From: Clostridium_B lapidicellarium
Lineage (GTDB): Bacteria > Bacillota > Clostridia > Clostridiales > Clostridiaceae
Direction: 5' to 3'
DNA length: 64,000 bases
Assembly: GCF_041224415.1 (NCBI RefSeq)
Contig: NZ_JBGFFE010000011.1
Coordinates: 31,252-95,251, forward strand
The position numbers and the translations under genes were made by a program. Of this stretch, positions 25,412 to 34,879 are shown piece after piece. The first letter of the stretch is position 1, and each line of letters begins with the position of its first letter. Below the pieces are notes generated by a model. The model saw only the letters and a program-made list of their open reading frames with translations, was not told the origin of the DNA and searched no databases.

Positions 25412-27253
25412 ATGTGTGGAATTGCAGGATGGATTGACTTAAAAAAAGATATTTCAAAAAATAGAGATGTAATTTTGAATATGACTAATAGGTTAAAGCA
25501 CAGGGGACCTGACAGTGAAGGATATTATTATTCAAAAAATGCCCTCCTGGGACATAGAAGATTGATAGTAGTAGATCCTTCTGGTGGTACCCAGCCTATG
25601 TTTAAGAAAGTAAACGGCAAAAAATATATAATTATTTACAACGGGGAACTTTATAACACTGAAGATCTTAGGAAATTACTTGTGCAGCAGGGTTATTCTT
25701 TTGACTCCTATTCCGATACGGAAGTACTTATAACGAGCTATATTCATTGGGGATCAGACTGTCTGAAGCATGTAAACGGCATATTTGCCTTTGCCATATG
25801 GGATGAGAAAGAAAAACAGCTGTTTATGGCAAGGGATCCTCTTGGAGTGAAGCCGCTGTTTTATACTGTAAAAGAAGATTCGCTCATATTCGGATCGGAA
25901 ATAAAGGCTATTCTAGCTCATCCTTTTGTAGAACCTGTAGTTGACAGGGAGGGTTTAACTGAGATATTTGCCCTGGGACCTGCAAGATCTCTGGGGGGAG
26001 GTATATTTAAAGATGTACATGAAATTCCTCCGGCCAATTATCTTGTTTATAACAGAGATGGATTGAAGTTAAAAGAGTATTGGAAATTGCACTGTGAACC
26101 CCACAAAGAGGATGTGGAGACTACGGCGGAACATGTGAGGACACTTTTGGTAGATGCCATAAAGAGGCAGCTGGTGGCCGATGTACCTGTATGTACTTTC
26201 CTTTCAGGAGGACTTGATTCAAGTGCCATATCTTCTGTGGCGGCATCTGAATTCAAAAAGCAGGGGAAAGTGTTGAATACCTATTCCATTGACTATGAAG
26301 ACAATGACAAGTATTTCAAGGCAAATGCTTTTGAACCCACTTCAGACAAGGTCTGGGCTTTGAAAATGTCGAAGTATATAGAAAGCCGTCATCATGAAGT
26401 CATAAATACCAGCAGGGATTTGGCAGAGACTCTTTACAATTCTGTAAGGGCAAGTGATCTTCCGGGTATGGCTGATATAGACTCATCTCTATATCTTTTC
26501 TGCAGAAAAATAAGAGAAGATAATACAGTGGCATTATCCGGTGAATGTGCTGATGAAATTTTTGGCGGATATCCCTGGTATAGAAGGGCAGAAGATATAA
26601 ATGCCCATACTTTTCCGTGGTCGAAATCTGTAGGTGCGAGAAAAAAAATTTTGTCCCAGGATTTGAAATCCCTTGAATTGGAGGAATATCTAAATGCACA
26701 GTATGAGGACAGCATAAAACAGGTACCTCACCTGGATGGAGAATCGAAAATTGATCGGCGTATGAGGGAACTTTTTTATCTCAATATAAAGTGGTTTATG
26801 ATTACACTGTTGAACAGAAAAGACAGAATGAGCATGTCCAATAGTCTTGAGGTGAGAGTGCCTTTTGCAGATTACAGGCTGGTGGAATATGCTTTTAATA
26901 TACCTTCAGATATAAAATTTTATAAGGGAAGGGAAAAAGGTCTTCTTAGAGAGGCGCTGAAGGGTGTTTTGCCGGAAAACATTATTATGAGGAAAAAAAG
27001 CCCTTACCCTAAGACCCATAATCCAGAGTATACCAGAAGAGTTCAGAAGTGGATGAGATTGATAATGAATGACAGGAGTTCACCTATACTTCCACTTATA
27101 GATGAAAAAGAAGTCAGGACGCTTATAGAAACTGGAGGAGCTTCTTTTAAAGAACCATGGTTCGGACAGCTTATGAGAGGCCCTCAGCTGCTGGCATACC
27201 TAATTCAGGTAAATGTATGGCTCAAATCCTATAATATAAAAGTAGAGCTTTGA
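25412..27253 (+). CDS. asnB: asparagine synthetase (glutamine-hydrolysing)
   Basis: A 613-residue AsnB. The N-terminal glutaminase domain begins MCGIAGW, with Cys2 the nucleophile, and continues with LKHRGPDSEGYY and YNGELYN. The synthetase domain carries the ATP-pyrophosphatase motif FLSGGLDSSAIS near residue 263 and SGECADEIFGGYPW near residue 376. It converts aspartate, glutamine and ATP to asparagine. Ribosome site GGAGGGG lies before the ATG. It has its own position after the glnS terminator. Confidence 0.96.
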   Translation: MCGIAGWIDLKKDISKNRDVILNMTNRLKHRGPDSEGYYYSKNALLGHRRLIVVDPSGGTQPMFKKVNGKKYIIIYNGELYNTEDLRKLLVQQGYSFDSYSDTEVLITSYIHWGSDCLKHVNGIFAFAIWDEKEKQLFMARDPLGVKPLFYTVKEDSLIFGSEIKAILAHPFVEPVVDREGLTEIFALGPARSLGGGIFKDVHEIPPANYLVYNRDGLKLKEYWKLHCEPHKEDVETTAEHVRTLLVDAIKRQLVADVPVCTFLSGGLDSSAISSVAASEFKKQGKVLNTYSIDYEDNDKYFKANAFEPTSDKVWALKMSKYIESRHHEVINTSRDLAETLYNSVRASDLPGMADIDSSLYLFCRKIREDNTVALSGECADEIFGGYPWYRRAEDINAHTFPWSKSVGARKKILSQDLKSLELEEYLNAQYEDSIKQVPHLDGESKIDRRMRELFYLNIKWFMITLLNRKDRMSMSNSLEVRVPFADYRLVEYAFNIPSDIKFYKGREKGLLREALKGVLPENIIMRKKSPYPKTHNPEYTRRVQKWMRLIMNDRSSPILPLIDEKEVRTLIETGGASFKEPWFGQLMRGPQLLAYLIQVNVWLKSYNIKVEL

Positions 27254-27263
27254 TAATAAGGGC

Positions 27264-27299
27264 GGGTACAAAATCACTTATTGAGTGTTTTTTGTACCC
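27264..27299. terminator. terminator between asnB and the histidine kinase gene
   Basis: GGGTACAAAA (27264-27273) pairs with TTTTGTACCC (27290-27299). It overlaps the 3' end of the convergent kinase gene and can act on both strands. Confidence 0.75.
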
Positions 27300-28198
27300 T
27301 CTTTTGATTTTACAGATTTCCATTGACAGGATATGCAAAGCATGTCTTTCTCCAATTTTGCGGATATACTGCCTTCCATTTTGTTCATAAGGCTTTTGGC
27401 TATGGATAGGCCAAGTCCGGAACTTCCGAAACTTCTGGAATTATCGGCCTTGTAAAATCTGTTAAATATAAGTCCTATATTATGTTTGTTTATATTGTCG
27501 ACTTTGTTCATTATATTTAGGACAGTTGAATTTTTGCATTGAAATAGATTTATATAGACATAGTTTTGAGAGTGCTTTGCCACGTTATTTAACAGATTGT
27601 CAAGAACTCTTTTTATGGCGGAACTGTTTCCAATGACAAATATGTTTTCCCGGTGTATTTTTACATGGGGTGTGATGTCATTTGAAGTAAAGGTGTAATA
27701 GAAATCAGCCAGCGATTCATATAGAATGCTGTTTATGTTCACTGGCTGTAATTTTAATTTGTATCCCGGAGATTCTATAACTGAAATTTGGAAAAAATCC
27801 TCTGCCATGGATTCCAGTAAATTTGATTTTCTAAGTATTATTTTAAGATACTCCCTTTCCGTTTCTTTCAGTGTATTCGATAGAAGCAGCATTTGAACGT
27901 AACCCTTTATGGAAGTAAGGGGTGTACGGAGATCGTGGGATATATTTGCTATGGATTTTTTAAGTTCCTGCCGGGAGCTTCTTTGGAGAGATTTTGCTTT
28001 TTCATTTGTATCTATATATTCATTTATTATATAGGCAAGGCTTTCAAAATCTCTGTCTAAAAGTGATATATCCAATTTTTTGTGGGTTTTATTGTTTTTG
28101 TAGTCTTTGAGCTGTACTGTGATGTCCCTTATCTGGGTTTTTATAGAATGCAGGTGTAACAGCAAAAGTAAAAGACAAAGTGCTAATGCGTATGTCAA
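27278..28198 (-). CDS. sensor histidine kinase (lantibiotic-resistance type)
   Basis: A 306-residue kinase with a single N-terminal membrane helix (LALCLLLLLLHL) and no extracellular sensor loop, as in small kinases linked to ABC-type peptide resistance. The H-box is SIANISHDLRTPLTSIKGYV near residue 95. The N-box NLLNNVAKHS, and the G region SFGSSGLGLSIAKSLM follow. It would phosphorylate the regulator encoded at 30025. No ATG is suitable; TTG at 28198 is the likely start, weakly supported. Last gene of the minus-strand module. Confidence 0.88.
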   Translation of the reverse strand: MTYALALCLLLLLLHLHSIKTQIRDITVQLKDYKNNKTHKKLDISLLDRDFESLAYIINEYIDTNEKAKSLQRSSRQELKKSIANISHDLRTPLTSIKGYVQMLLLSNTLKETEREYLKIILRKSNLLESMAEDFFQISVIESPGYKLKLQPVNINSILYESLADFYYTFTSNDITPHVKIHRENIFVIGNSSAIKRVLDNLLNNVAKHSQNYVYINLFQCKNSTVLNIMNKVDNINKHNIGLIFNRFYKADNSRSFGSSGLGLSIAKSLMNKMEGSISAKLEKDMLCISCQWKSVKSKEGTKNTQ

Positions 28199-28225
28199 CC
28201 AAATTATTTATAAACACATCCTTCC

Positions 28226-29020
28226 CTATCTGATATCCTGATTTTTAAATACTGTGATTCCAAGTACCAGAGATATAAGTATGATTATACTGCAGATTGA
28301 TATTGTGCTGCAGATATCTGATGTGGGGGAATTCAGACTTCCAAGTTTCATAAGCATGATGACGGGAGTGTATTTGTCAAACTTGAAATTGATCAAAAAT
28401 CCACCGGCATTTATAAATAGTATCGTCATTCCCAGGGCAATAATTATGGATTTACTTTTTATTATGGCTGCAAGGCAGGCATAGATGCTGGCTATAGCTG
28501 CAAAAATCAGATATATGATTAAAGTGTATTTAAAAAGTCTTGCTGCAGTATAGGCGGAGATGGATTTTACCCAGCCTAAAATTAGTGCTGTAATCAGTGG
28601 AACAAACAATAGCAAAATGAGAAGTATAAAAATTGACAGGTAAATTGTTATGATTTTTGATAGATATACTTTCAATCTGCTGTGTCCGTAGGACAAGGTG
28701 TTTTTTACCGTGCCACAGCTGTATTCATTGACTATATAAGAACCCACGAGAAATAATGATAATATTATAAGTATTACGCTGAATCCAAAAGAAGATATAA
28801 AGAATTCAAGGGCGGTAGGGCTGGATATGTCGTGAAATTTATTTATAAAAAATCCGAAAGTTTTACGGTCATATATGAAGGAGAATATTACAATTATATC
28901 CAAGCGGGAATAAAATAATTTCAAAACTAGAAAAATCAGAAATAGTATAATTGATATTGAAATTTTAAAGGCTGTATTGTATTTTAATTTGTATAGTTCG
29001 AATTTCATTAAATTATACAT
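28226..29020 (-). CDS. ABC-2 type transporter permease
   Basis: A 264-residue protein with six hydrophobic segments, resembling permeases of bacitracin/lantibiotic immunity transporters (LanE/G or BcrB-like). The start MYNLMKFELYKLKYN is typical of the group, as is the NEYSCGTVKNTLSYGHSRLKV region (shown as NEYSCGTVKNTLSYG). ATG at 29020 overlaps the ATPase stop in a TGATG junction, and GGAGG lies 9 bp before. It should form the exporter with the ATPase upstream. Confidence 0.85.
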   Translation of the reverse strand: MYNLMKFELYKLKYNTAFKISISIILFLIFLVLKLFYSRLDIIVIFSFIYDRKTFGFFINKFHDISSPTALEFFISSFGFSVILIILSLFLVGSYIVNEYSCGTVKNTLSYGHSRLKVYLSKIITIYLSIFILLILLLFVPLITALILGWVKSISAYTAARLFKYTLIIYLIFAAIASIYACLAAIIKSKSIIIALGMTILFINAGGFLINFKFDKYTPVIMLMKLGSLNSPTSDICSTISICSIIILISLVLGITVFKNQDIR

Positions 29021-29937
29021 CACTTGAGTCCTCCTATCAAATTTATAAAATAGTCCTCGAGGTTTTGTCCTGTGGGCATTATTTGTTCAACAGTGACATT
29101 TGCTCTGGAGAGGGCAGAGGATACCTTTCCAGGATTGTCTATATAATCATATAGGGCTATGGTCTTATCGGGAAGCACGTTAAAATTGCTGGTATTGAGT
29201 TTTCCTTCAAGAATTACCGCGGCCTTTTCAACATTATCTGTTTTTATGTTAAGACTTCTCCTGCATTTTTTATTTAAAGTTTCGAGTGTCAGTTCCTCTA
29301 TGAGTTTTCCTCTATGTATTATTCCAAAACAGCTGGCGAGCTGATATAATTCTCCCAGAATGTGGCTGGAAATAATTATGGTCATATTTTTATTGCTGTT
29401 CAGTTTTTTGAGCTTTTCCCTCATCTGTACAATTCCAACTGGATCAAGACCGTTTACGGGTTCATCGAGTATCAAAAGTTCAGGATCTCCCATCAGGGCA
29501 ATTGCCAGACCCAGCTTTTGCTTCATGCCCATTGAAAAGTTTTTTACTTTCTTTTTGGATGGGTTTGGAAGATCTACGAATTCGAGAAGCTTATCTGTGG
29601 ATTTTTTACCGGGTATGCCTTTTTGTATTCTGCAGGCTTCAAGGTTTTCATAGGCGGACATGCTGGGGTAAAATGCAGGGGACTCAATCAGAGCGCCGAT
29701 TCTCTTTCTGAAATTGCCGCTCTTGTTTTCAAAATCAAATCCGAATAAATTTATTTTTCCCGAAGTGGGTTTTGAAAGTCCTGTAAGCATTCTCAGGGTT
29801 GTACTTTTACCGGCCCCATTTTCTCCTATGAATCCGTAGATTTCACCTCTTTTTATATTTAAGTTCAAATTGTCTACCACTAAATTATTTTTGTATTTTT
29901 TACTTAAATTCATGGTCTTTACAACATAATCTGTCAT
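29020..29937 (-). CDS. ABC transporter ATP-binding protein (BcrA/lantibiotic-immunity type)
   Basis: A 305-residue ATPase. Walker A is GENGAGKSTTLRML near residue 38, the signature is FSMGMKQKLGLA near residue 134, Walker B is LLILDEPVNGLDP, and the H-loop lies in ISSHILGELYQLA. A C-terminal ~85-residue extension follows, as in BcrA-like proteins. With the permease it probably removes cationic peptide antibiotics from the membrane. It lies between the regulator and permease genes. Confidence 0.9.
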   Translation of the reverse strand: MTDYVVKTMNLSKKYKNNLVVDNLNLNIKRGEIYGFIGENGAGKSTTLRMLTGLSKPTSGKINLFGFDFENKSGNFRKRIGALIESPAFYPSMSAYENLEACRIQKGIPGKKSTDKLLEFVDLPNPSKKKVKNFSMGMKQKLGLAIALMGDPELLILDEPVNGLDPVGIVQMREKLKKLNSNKNMTIIISSHILGELYQLASCFGIIHRGKLIEELTLETLNKKCRRSLNIKTDNVEKAAVILEGKLNTSNFNVLPDKTIALYDYIDNPGKVSSALSRANVTVEQIMPTGQNLEDYFINLIGGLK

Positions 29938-30024
29938 GGCAGTGCTCCTTTCTCTGTAGAATATATCAAGTATAGTATGCTAGGGATAATCGATGGTAAA
30001 GTAAAGGTAAATTAAGTGTAAAGA

Positions 30025-30714
30025 TTATACCTGAAATTTATATCCGATTCCCCATACAGTCTGTATATATTCATGAATGGGTTTTGCACTGCTGATTTTA
30101 TTTCTCAAATTGCTTATATGAACTTTTATTGTGCTGTCGTCACACAAATAATTTTCTCCCCAGACTGTCTCGAATATATTTGTTTTTGTAAATACCTTTT
30201 TTGGATATGATATTAAAAGTTTTAAAATTTCGAATTCACGTGTGGTAAGACTGATGGGAGTCTGATTTACAAATACCTCTCTTGTATCCTGATTCAGGGA
30301 AATTTCTCCACAGGTGATCAGGGAATTTCTTTCTTTGGAGAATTTTTTATATCTCCGTAGGTTTGCATCTATTCTGGCGGAGACCTCTTCTATATTAAAG
30401 GGTTTGGTTATATAGTCATCTGCACCTGTCCTGAGCGTTTGAATTTTAGTTTCTATATCCCTTTTGGCCGAAATTATTATTACAGGCATTTCTCCAGTTG
30501 ATCTTATTTTCTCCAAAATTTTTTCACCGGCCAGTCCCGGAAGCATTAGATCCAGAATTACCATATCCCAGTTTTTGTCTTTCAAATTCAGTATGGCTTC
30601 TGTTCCGGAATATGCCGGTACTGTGATGTATCCCGAATTTTGCAGCATATCGCAGAGAAGCTTGTTTATATCCGCATCATCCTCCACTACCAATATTTTT
30701 ATAGAGCTTTTCAT
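30025..30714 (-). CDS. OmpR-family response regulator
   Basis: A 229-residue regulator. The receiver domain (1-120) has EDDADINKL near the N terminus, the phospho-accepting Asp in MVILDLMLPGL near residue 53, and Lys in YITKPFNIEEV. The winged-helix domain (130-229) has LTTREFEILKLLISYPKKVF and KVHISNLRNKI. Start ATG at 30714 follows AAGGTGATTGCC. It lies 87 bp upstream of the ABC genes and should control them in response to the kinase at 27278. Confidence 0.92.
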   Translation of the reverse strand: MKSSIKILVVEDDADINKLLCDMLQNSGYITVPAYSGTEAILNLKDKNWDMVILDLMLPGLAGEKILEKIRSTGEMPVIIISAKRDIETKIQTLRTGADDYITKPFNIEEVSARIDANLRRYKKFSKERNSLITCGEISLNQDTREVFVNQTPISLTTREFEILKLLISYPKKVFTKTNIFETVWGENYLCDDSTIKVHISNLRNKISSAKPIHEYIQTVWGIGYKFQV

Positions 30715-30870
30715 GGCAATCACCTTTCTGAAAATTATATTTGCAGGTCATGTTAATTATAAATCAATTGTATACATGAGGAAAAATTTAATTACATATA
30801 TTGAATTTTTAGATAAATAGTGTATAATCTATATTAATAGATAGTGATTATTTGATTGGAGGTATATAAT

Positions 30871-31470
30871 ATGAGCAAGGATTTTTATGAGGCAGTAAGG
30901 GATAGAAGGACTATATATGGTATAGATAAAGAAAAAATTGTTCCTGAGGATAGAATAATAAAAATGGTCCAGGGAGCAGTGAAAAATGCACCTTCTGCTT
31001 TTAATTCACAGAGTGCGAGGGTAGTGGTGCTTTTTGGAAAGAATCATGATAAATTGTGGGATATTACAGAAGCGGAGCTTAAAAAAATAGTTCCTGCTGA
31101 AAATTTTTCAAAGACGGCGGAAAAAATTGATTCTTTCAGAAGAGGTTATGGCTCTGTTTTGTTCTTTGAGGATCAGGATGTTGTATCGGAACTTCAGAAA
31201 AAGTTTCCTACTTACAAGGATAAATTTCCAATATGGTCCCAGCAGGGCTCTGGGATACTTCAGTTTATAATATGGACTTCATTGGAAATAGAGGGCTTAG
31301 GTGTTTCCCTCCAGCATTACAACCCGCTTATAGATAAAGAAGTGAGAAAGACCTATAAGATACCTGACAATTGGGAATTGATTGCACAGCTTCCCTTTGG
31401 AAAACCTATTTCAGGAGCAGGGGAAAAGGAGATTATGCCCCTGGAGGATAGGATAAAGATTTTTAAATAG
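30871..31470 (+). CDS. nitroreductase-family protein
   Basis: A 199-residue FMN-dependent oxidoreductase of the nitroreductase superfamily. Typical elements are RDRRTIYGI near residue 10, VKNAPSAFNSQSARVVVL, and the C-terminal GLGVSLQHYNP and QLPFGKPISGAGEKE. It resembles the YdgI/HBN-type group that acts on small nitro or enone substrates; the physiological substrate is unknown. Start ATG at 30871 follows GGAGGTATATA. Single gene ending in a bidirectional terminator. Confidence 0.88.
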   Translation: MSKDFYEAVRDRRTIYGIDKEKIVPEDRIIKMVQGAVKNAPSAFNSQSARVVVLFGKNHDKLWDITEAELKKIVPAENFSKTAEKIDSFRRGYGSVLFFEDQDVVSELQKKFPTYKDKFPIWSQQGSGILQFIIWTSLEIEGLGVSLQHYNPLIDKEVRKTYKIPDNWELIAQLPFGKPISGAGEKEIMPLEDRIKIFK

Positions 31471-31488
31471 CAAGCTTAAAAATTCAAA

Positions 31489-31520
31489 TGGAGATTTTCG
31501 ACTGATGCCGAAAATCTCCA
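31489..31520. terminator. bidirectional terminator after the nitroreductase gene
   Basis: TGGAGATTTTCG (31489-31500) pairs with CGAAAATCTCCA (31509-31520), between convergent genes. Confidence 0.72.
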
Positions 31521-32354
31521 TTATTTGATGTGTGCGTCTTGAATTTTATATTTTTTTTGGAGTACTGCATTCATACTCCCTGTCCTATAGCCCAGAAGAT
31601 CTAAGGTGACATAAATAAATCCCAATTTTTTCAGCTTGTTTCCTACCTTGTCCATTACAGCTAAATTAAAGAATTTATTTCTTTCTTCTGGAGCAACTTC
31701 AATTCTCGCAATTTCTCCATGGTACCTAACTCTAACTTGTCTAAAACCCAGATCCAGCAAAAACTGTTCAGCGTCTTCTACCATCTTTAACTTCCTGCTG
31801 TTTATTTCGTTTCCATAGGGAAATCTTGAAGACAAACATGCAAAAGAGGGTTTGTTCCAAGTTGGAAGACCCATATTCCTGGAATATGTCCTTATTTCCT
31901 TTTTAGTAAGTTCAGCTTCTTTCAGCGGACTTATGATTCCAAGTTCCCTGGCAGCTTTCATTCCAGGTCTGTAATCGCCTATATCGTCGAAATTTGCGCC
32001 ATCCAGAATGTATTTTATGTTATTTTTTTGTGCTACTTTTTTGAGCTTTGAATACAATTCCTTCTTACAATAATAACATCTGTTCACTGGATTTTGTGAG
32101 TATCCCTTGATTTTAAGTTCCTCTGATTCTATGATTATATGTTTTACTCCCATGGATTTTGCGTATTTTTCAGCTTCCCTCAATTCCCTTTTGGGGTATG
32201 TGGAAGAAGACGCAGTTACGGCAATAACGTTGTCTTTGAGAACATCATGGGCAACTTTCAGTAAAAATGTGCTGTCGACACCTCCTGAAAATGCTATCAA
32301 TACGCTTTCAAGCGATTTGAGATTATCTTCTAATGTTTCTAATTTTGTACTCAT
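31521..32354 (-). CDS. larE: ATP-dependent sacrificial sulfur transferase LarE
   Basis: A 277-residue PP-loop enzyme that makes the nickel-pincer cofactor of lactate racemase-type enzymes. The PP-loop is AFSGGVDSTFLL at residues 21-32, and NRCYYCKKELY and DGANFDDIGDYRPGM follow. KPSFACLSSRFPYG holds Cys173, equivalent to the sacrificial cysteine of LarE (Cys176 in the Lactobacillus protein). No larA, larB or larC gene lies in the window. The start ATG at 32354 overlaps no neighbour. Single gene. Confidence 0.92.
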   Translation of the reverse strand: MSTKLETLEDNLKSLESVLIAFSGGVDSTFLLKVAHDVLKDNVIAVTASSSTYPKRELREAEKYAKSMGVKHIIIESEELKIKGYSQNPVNRCYYCKKELYSKLKKVAQKNNIKYILDGANFDDIGDYRPGMKAARELGIISPLKEAELTKKEIRTYSRNMGLPTWNKPSFACLSSRFPYGNEINSRKLKMVEDAEQFLLDLGFRQVRVRYHGEIARIEVAPEERNKFFNLAVMDKVGNKLKKLGFIYVTLDLLGYRTGSMNAVLQKKYKIQDAHIK

Positions 32355-32482
32355 AATTTGACCTCTGTATCTTTAATGATTTTTTACACATTTATTATAA
32401 CATAAGATTATAGCGGAAAGGATGTTTTTTAATGTTTGATATGTTAAAATAAATTACAAATATTATTTTTGGGGGCTATTTT

Positions 32483-33850
32483 ATGAAAGATGTAAATAAT
32501 GTAAATTTTGAGGAAAATCTTGATGCAGGAACTGTAAGATTAGCTTTGGATTCCATTTCCATTTACAGAGATTTACTTGAAGACAAGGTAATTTCCAGTT
32601 TGAGAAAGCTCGTGAATTATATTGACAATGGGGAAATCAATATAGATTCTACCGCCAACTTGTACAATGCTTTTTTCTTTAAGCTGGTGAGGAGCGGGTA
32701 TTTTTCGCTGAAAGACTACATCGTCGACAAGATACTCTTCAGTGAAAACCCCTTTTCACTTGAAGCTGAAAAAAAGGTTCATTTGGGAAAAGTTGATATT
32801 GTTAAACAGGCGGCAGCAGTTGATTTGAAAAAATTTCAGATTGTTTCCAGTTTAAATTCCCAAGATATAAAAAACAGGTTATCAAGGTATTTTAGCGGGA
32901 ATGTATACGGGAAAATAATTTCAGAATTTCCTCAATGGGAGACAAAAGATGATTTTAAAGAGAAAAATTACCCTGAGTACATGAGAAAAATAGAAGAAGT
33001 CCTTCACTGCAGTGATGATTGGGGAAAGTGCATTGATGATCTCGAGAGATTCCACAATGTCTATGGATGCGGTATATTTGCAAGATACAGAGCTTTTATC
33101 TGGGAACGTACTGGAAAAGTTGGTGGATATTTTAAAGGCATTGAAAATCCAGATCCTGTCGAATTTTCAGATCTTGTCGGCTATGAGAAGGAGCATGAGA
33201 TTGTTGAAAAAAACACGGTGCAATTTTTAAATGGGTTTCCTGCCAATAATGTATTGATTTATGGCGACAGGGGTACAGGCAAATCCTCTACAGTTAAAGC
33301 CATTCTCAACAAGTATTATGGCAGGGGGCTTCGTATGGTTGAACTTCCCAAAGCAGATCTGGAAGATTTTCCGGAGATAATAGGAAAATTAAAGGGCAGG
33401 GCTCAAAAATTTATTATTTTTGTAGATGATCTGGTATTTTCGGATAATGAAGAGAGTTATACTGCACTTAAGTCAATGCTGGAGGGTGGATTTGAAAATA
33501 AATCTTCAAATGTATTGATATATGCCACTTCAAACAGAAGACATCTTGTGAAAGAATATTTTAGTGAGAGAAAAGGATCATCTTATTCTGATTCTGATGA
33601 AGAAATTCACGGGGAAGACAGCGTACAGGAAAAGCTTTCCCTGGCAGACAGATTTGGAATAAACGTAGTGTTTACTTCCCCGGACAAAACGGGCTATTTG
33701 CAGATTGTAGACGGCATTGCCAGAAAAAGAAAATTAAATATCGACAGGAAAAAGCTTCATATTGAGGCACTCAAATGGGAACGCTGGTATAACGGGCGCT
33801 CTGCAAGAACCGCAAGACAATTTGTAGACTGGATGGAAGGATGCCAGTAA
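32483..33850 (+). CDS. DUF815 AAA+ ATPase
   Basis: A 455-residue protein of the DUF815 family. The N-terminal ~220 residues are specific and uncharacterised. The AAA+ domain has Walker A IYGDRGTGKSSTVKAI near residue 259, Walker B KFIIFVDDLVFSD, a sensor-1 ATSNRRHLVKEYF, and RSARTARQFVDWM at the C terminus. Its biological role is not known; family members are usually single genes, as here. ATG at 32483 follows GGGGGCTATTTT. Confidence 0.87.
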   Translation: MKDVNNVNFEENLDAGTVRLALDSISIYRDLLEDKVISSLRKLVNYIDNGEINIDSTANLYNAFFFKLVRSGYFSLKDYIVDKILFSENPFSLEAEKKVHLGKVDIVKQAAAVDLKKFQIVSSLNSQDIKNRLSRYFSGNVYGKIISEFPQWETKDDFKEKNYPEYMRKIEEVLHCSDDWGKCIDDLERFHNVYGCGIFARYRAFIWERTGKVGGYFKGIENPDPVEFSDLVGYEKEHEIVEKNTVQFLNGFPANNVLIYGDRGTGKSSTVKAILNKYYGRGLRMVELPKADLEDFPEIIGKLKGRAQKFIIFVDDLVFSDNEESYTALKSMLEGGFENKSSNVLIYATSNRRHLVKEYFSERKGSSYSDSDEEIHGEDSVQEKLSLADRFGINVVFTSPDKTGYLQIVDGIARKRKLNIDRKKLHIEALKWERWYNGRSARTARQFVDWMEGCQ

Positions 33851-33858
33851 GTAATAGC

Positions 33859-33907
33859 AAAGGACAGCTGGGTTCAAATAATAATTGAATCCTAAATCTG
33901 TCCTTTT
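33859..33907. terminator. bidirectional terminator after the DUF815 gene
   Basis: AAAGGACAG (33859-33867) pairs with CTGTCCTTT (33898-33906), with a GGTTCAA/TTGAATCC inner stem. Confidence 0.75.
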
Positions 33908-33925
33908 ACACAGTTTCATGTATAT

Positions 33926-34840
33926 TTAATCGGGAACAGCGATATCAGGAATATCTACACAGTATTTTTCCCCCATCTTTACAGGATGATAGGATTTCTT
34001 GGCTTTTCTGAGACCGGGTATTCCCAAATCCTGTTCCCTGTTGATGTATTTAACATCAGACAGGTAATTTTCAACGAAGGTCTTGTTTACGAAAGCATAT
34101 GAACCTCTTGTGGAGGAAGAAGCTTTTTCTATATGTATGATTCCCGTGTTGTCATTCATACGTTCGCCAATTGTAAAAGCAACTATTTTACTTTCCACAT
34201 ATACTGCCATAGCTTTCAGATTCAAAAATTTCATATTTTCTGTAATTTCGTCGATTCCCATTAATTCATATTCCAGATATTTATTTCCCCCGTTTTTTTC
34301 TCTATACCAGTTTTCAGCAGCAGTCTTGATATCTGATTTAACACCTGGTTCAAAAAAATCTTTGGCCTCGTAAGCATAGTTTTTTATAAAATAATTATAA
34401 TGGTTTTTTTTGGCATGCAGTTTTTTGCCGGATAGAGAGATTAATTTTTCACTTGTGTAGATGTAGTCAAAATTATCAATGTCCTCTTTTATATCCATGC
34501 TGCTTCCATAAATTTCCTTCAAATCTTCTAAAAATGTATTTTCCGCATCTTCAAATAAATAAGCCATATTGTGTTCTCTTTTATATTTGACAAGTTCCTC
34601 TACTATGGCTTTTAAATTTTGTCTGATGTATCCTATTGGCTGCATAAAGTGATAATTCCCGTTGAAGTCAGCTTTTTTTATAATGAGAGCATCCTGGTAG
34701 ACAGTGTATCTGATATCACAGGCCTTTCTCCATATTATGAGATTGGTGAATGAATATTCACTGGTGCTGAAATTGTAGCTGCCAAGATATTTATCAAAAA
34801 TTGATTTATCCTCTAAAGTAATAGGTTCAAATTTAAGCAT
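33926..34840 (-). CDS. DUF2156 GNAT-fold protein (lysyltransferase C-terminal domain-like)
   Basis: A 304-residue protein resembling the soluble C-terminal domain of phosphatidylglycerol lysyltransferases (DUF2156), which carries tandem GNAT folds. Visible are FSTSEYSFTNLIIWRKAC near residue 30, LSGKKLHAKKNHYNYFIKN (about 150), and YINREQDLGIPGLRKAKKSY near the C terminus. There is no membrane domain, so it is not a full MprF. It may add an aminoacyl group to a lipid or small molecule. The ribosome site is weak, so the start is uncertain; an in-frame TTG at 34858 is possible. Confidence 0.8.
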   Translation of the reverse strand: MLKFEPITLEDKSIFDKYLGSYNFSTSEYSFTNLIIWRKACDIRYTVYQDALIIKKADFNGNYHFMQPIGYIRQNLKAIVEELVKYKREHNMAYLFEDAENTFLEDLKEIYGSSMDIKEDIDNFDYIYTSEKLISLSGKKLHAKKNHYNYFIKNYAYEAKDFFEPGVKSDIKTAAENWYREKNGGNKYLEYELMGIDEITENMKFLNLKAMAVYVESKIVAFTIGERMNDNTGIIHIEKASSSTRGSYAFVNKTFVENYLSDVKYINREQDLGIPGLRKAKKSYHPVKMGEKYCVDIPDIAVPD

Positions 34841-34879
34841 AAAAATTTTACAGTTCAATAAGTAGAAATTATAATTCTA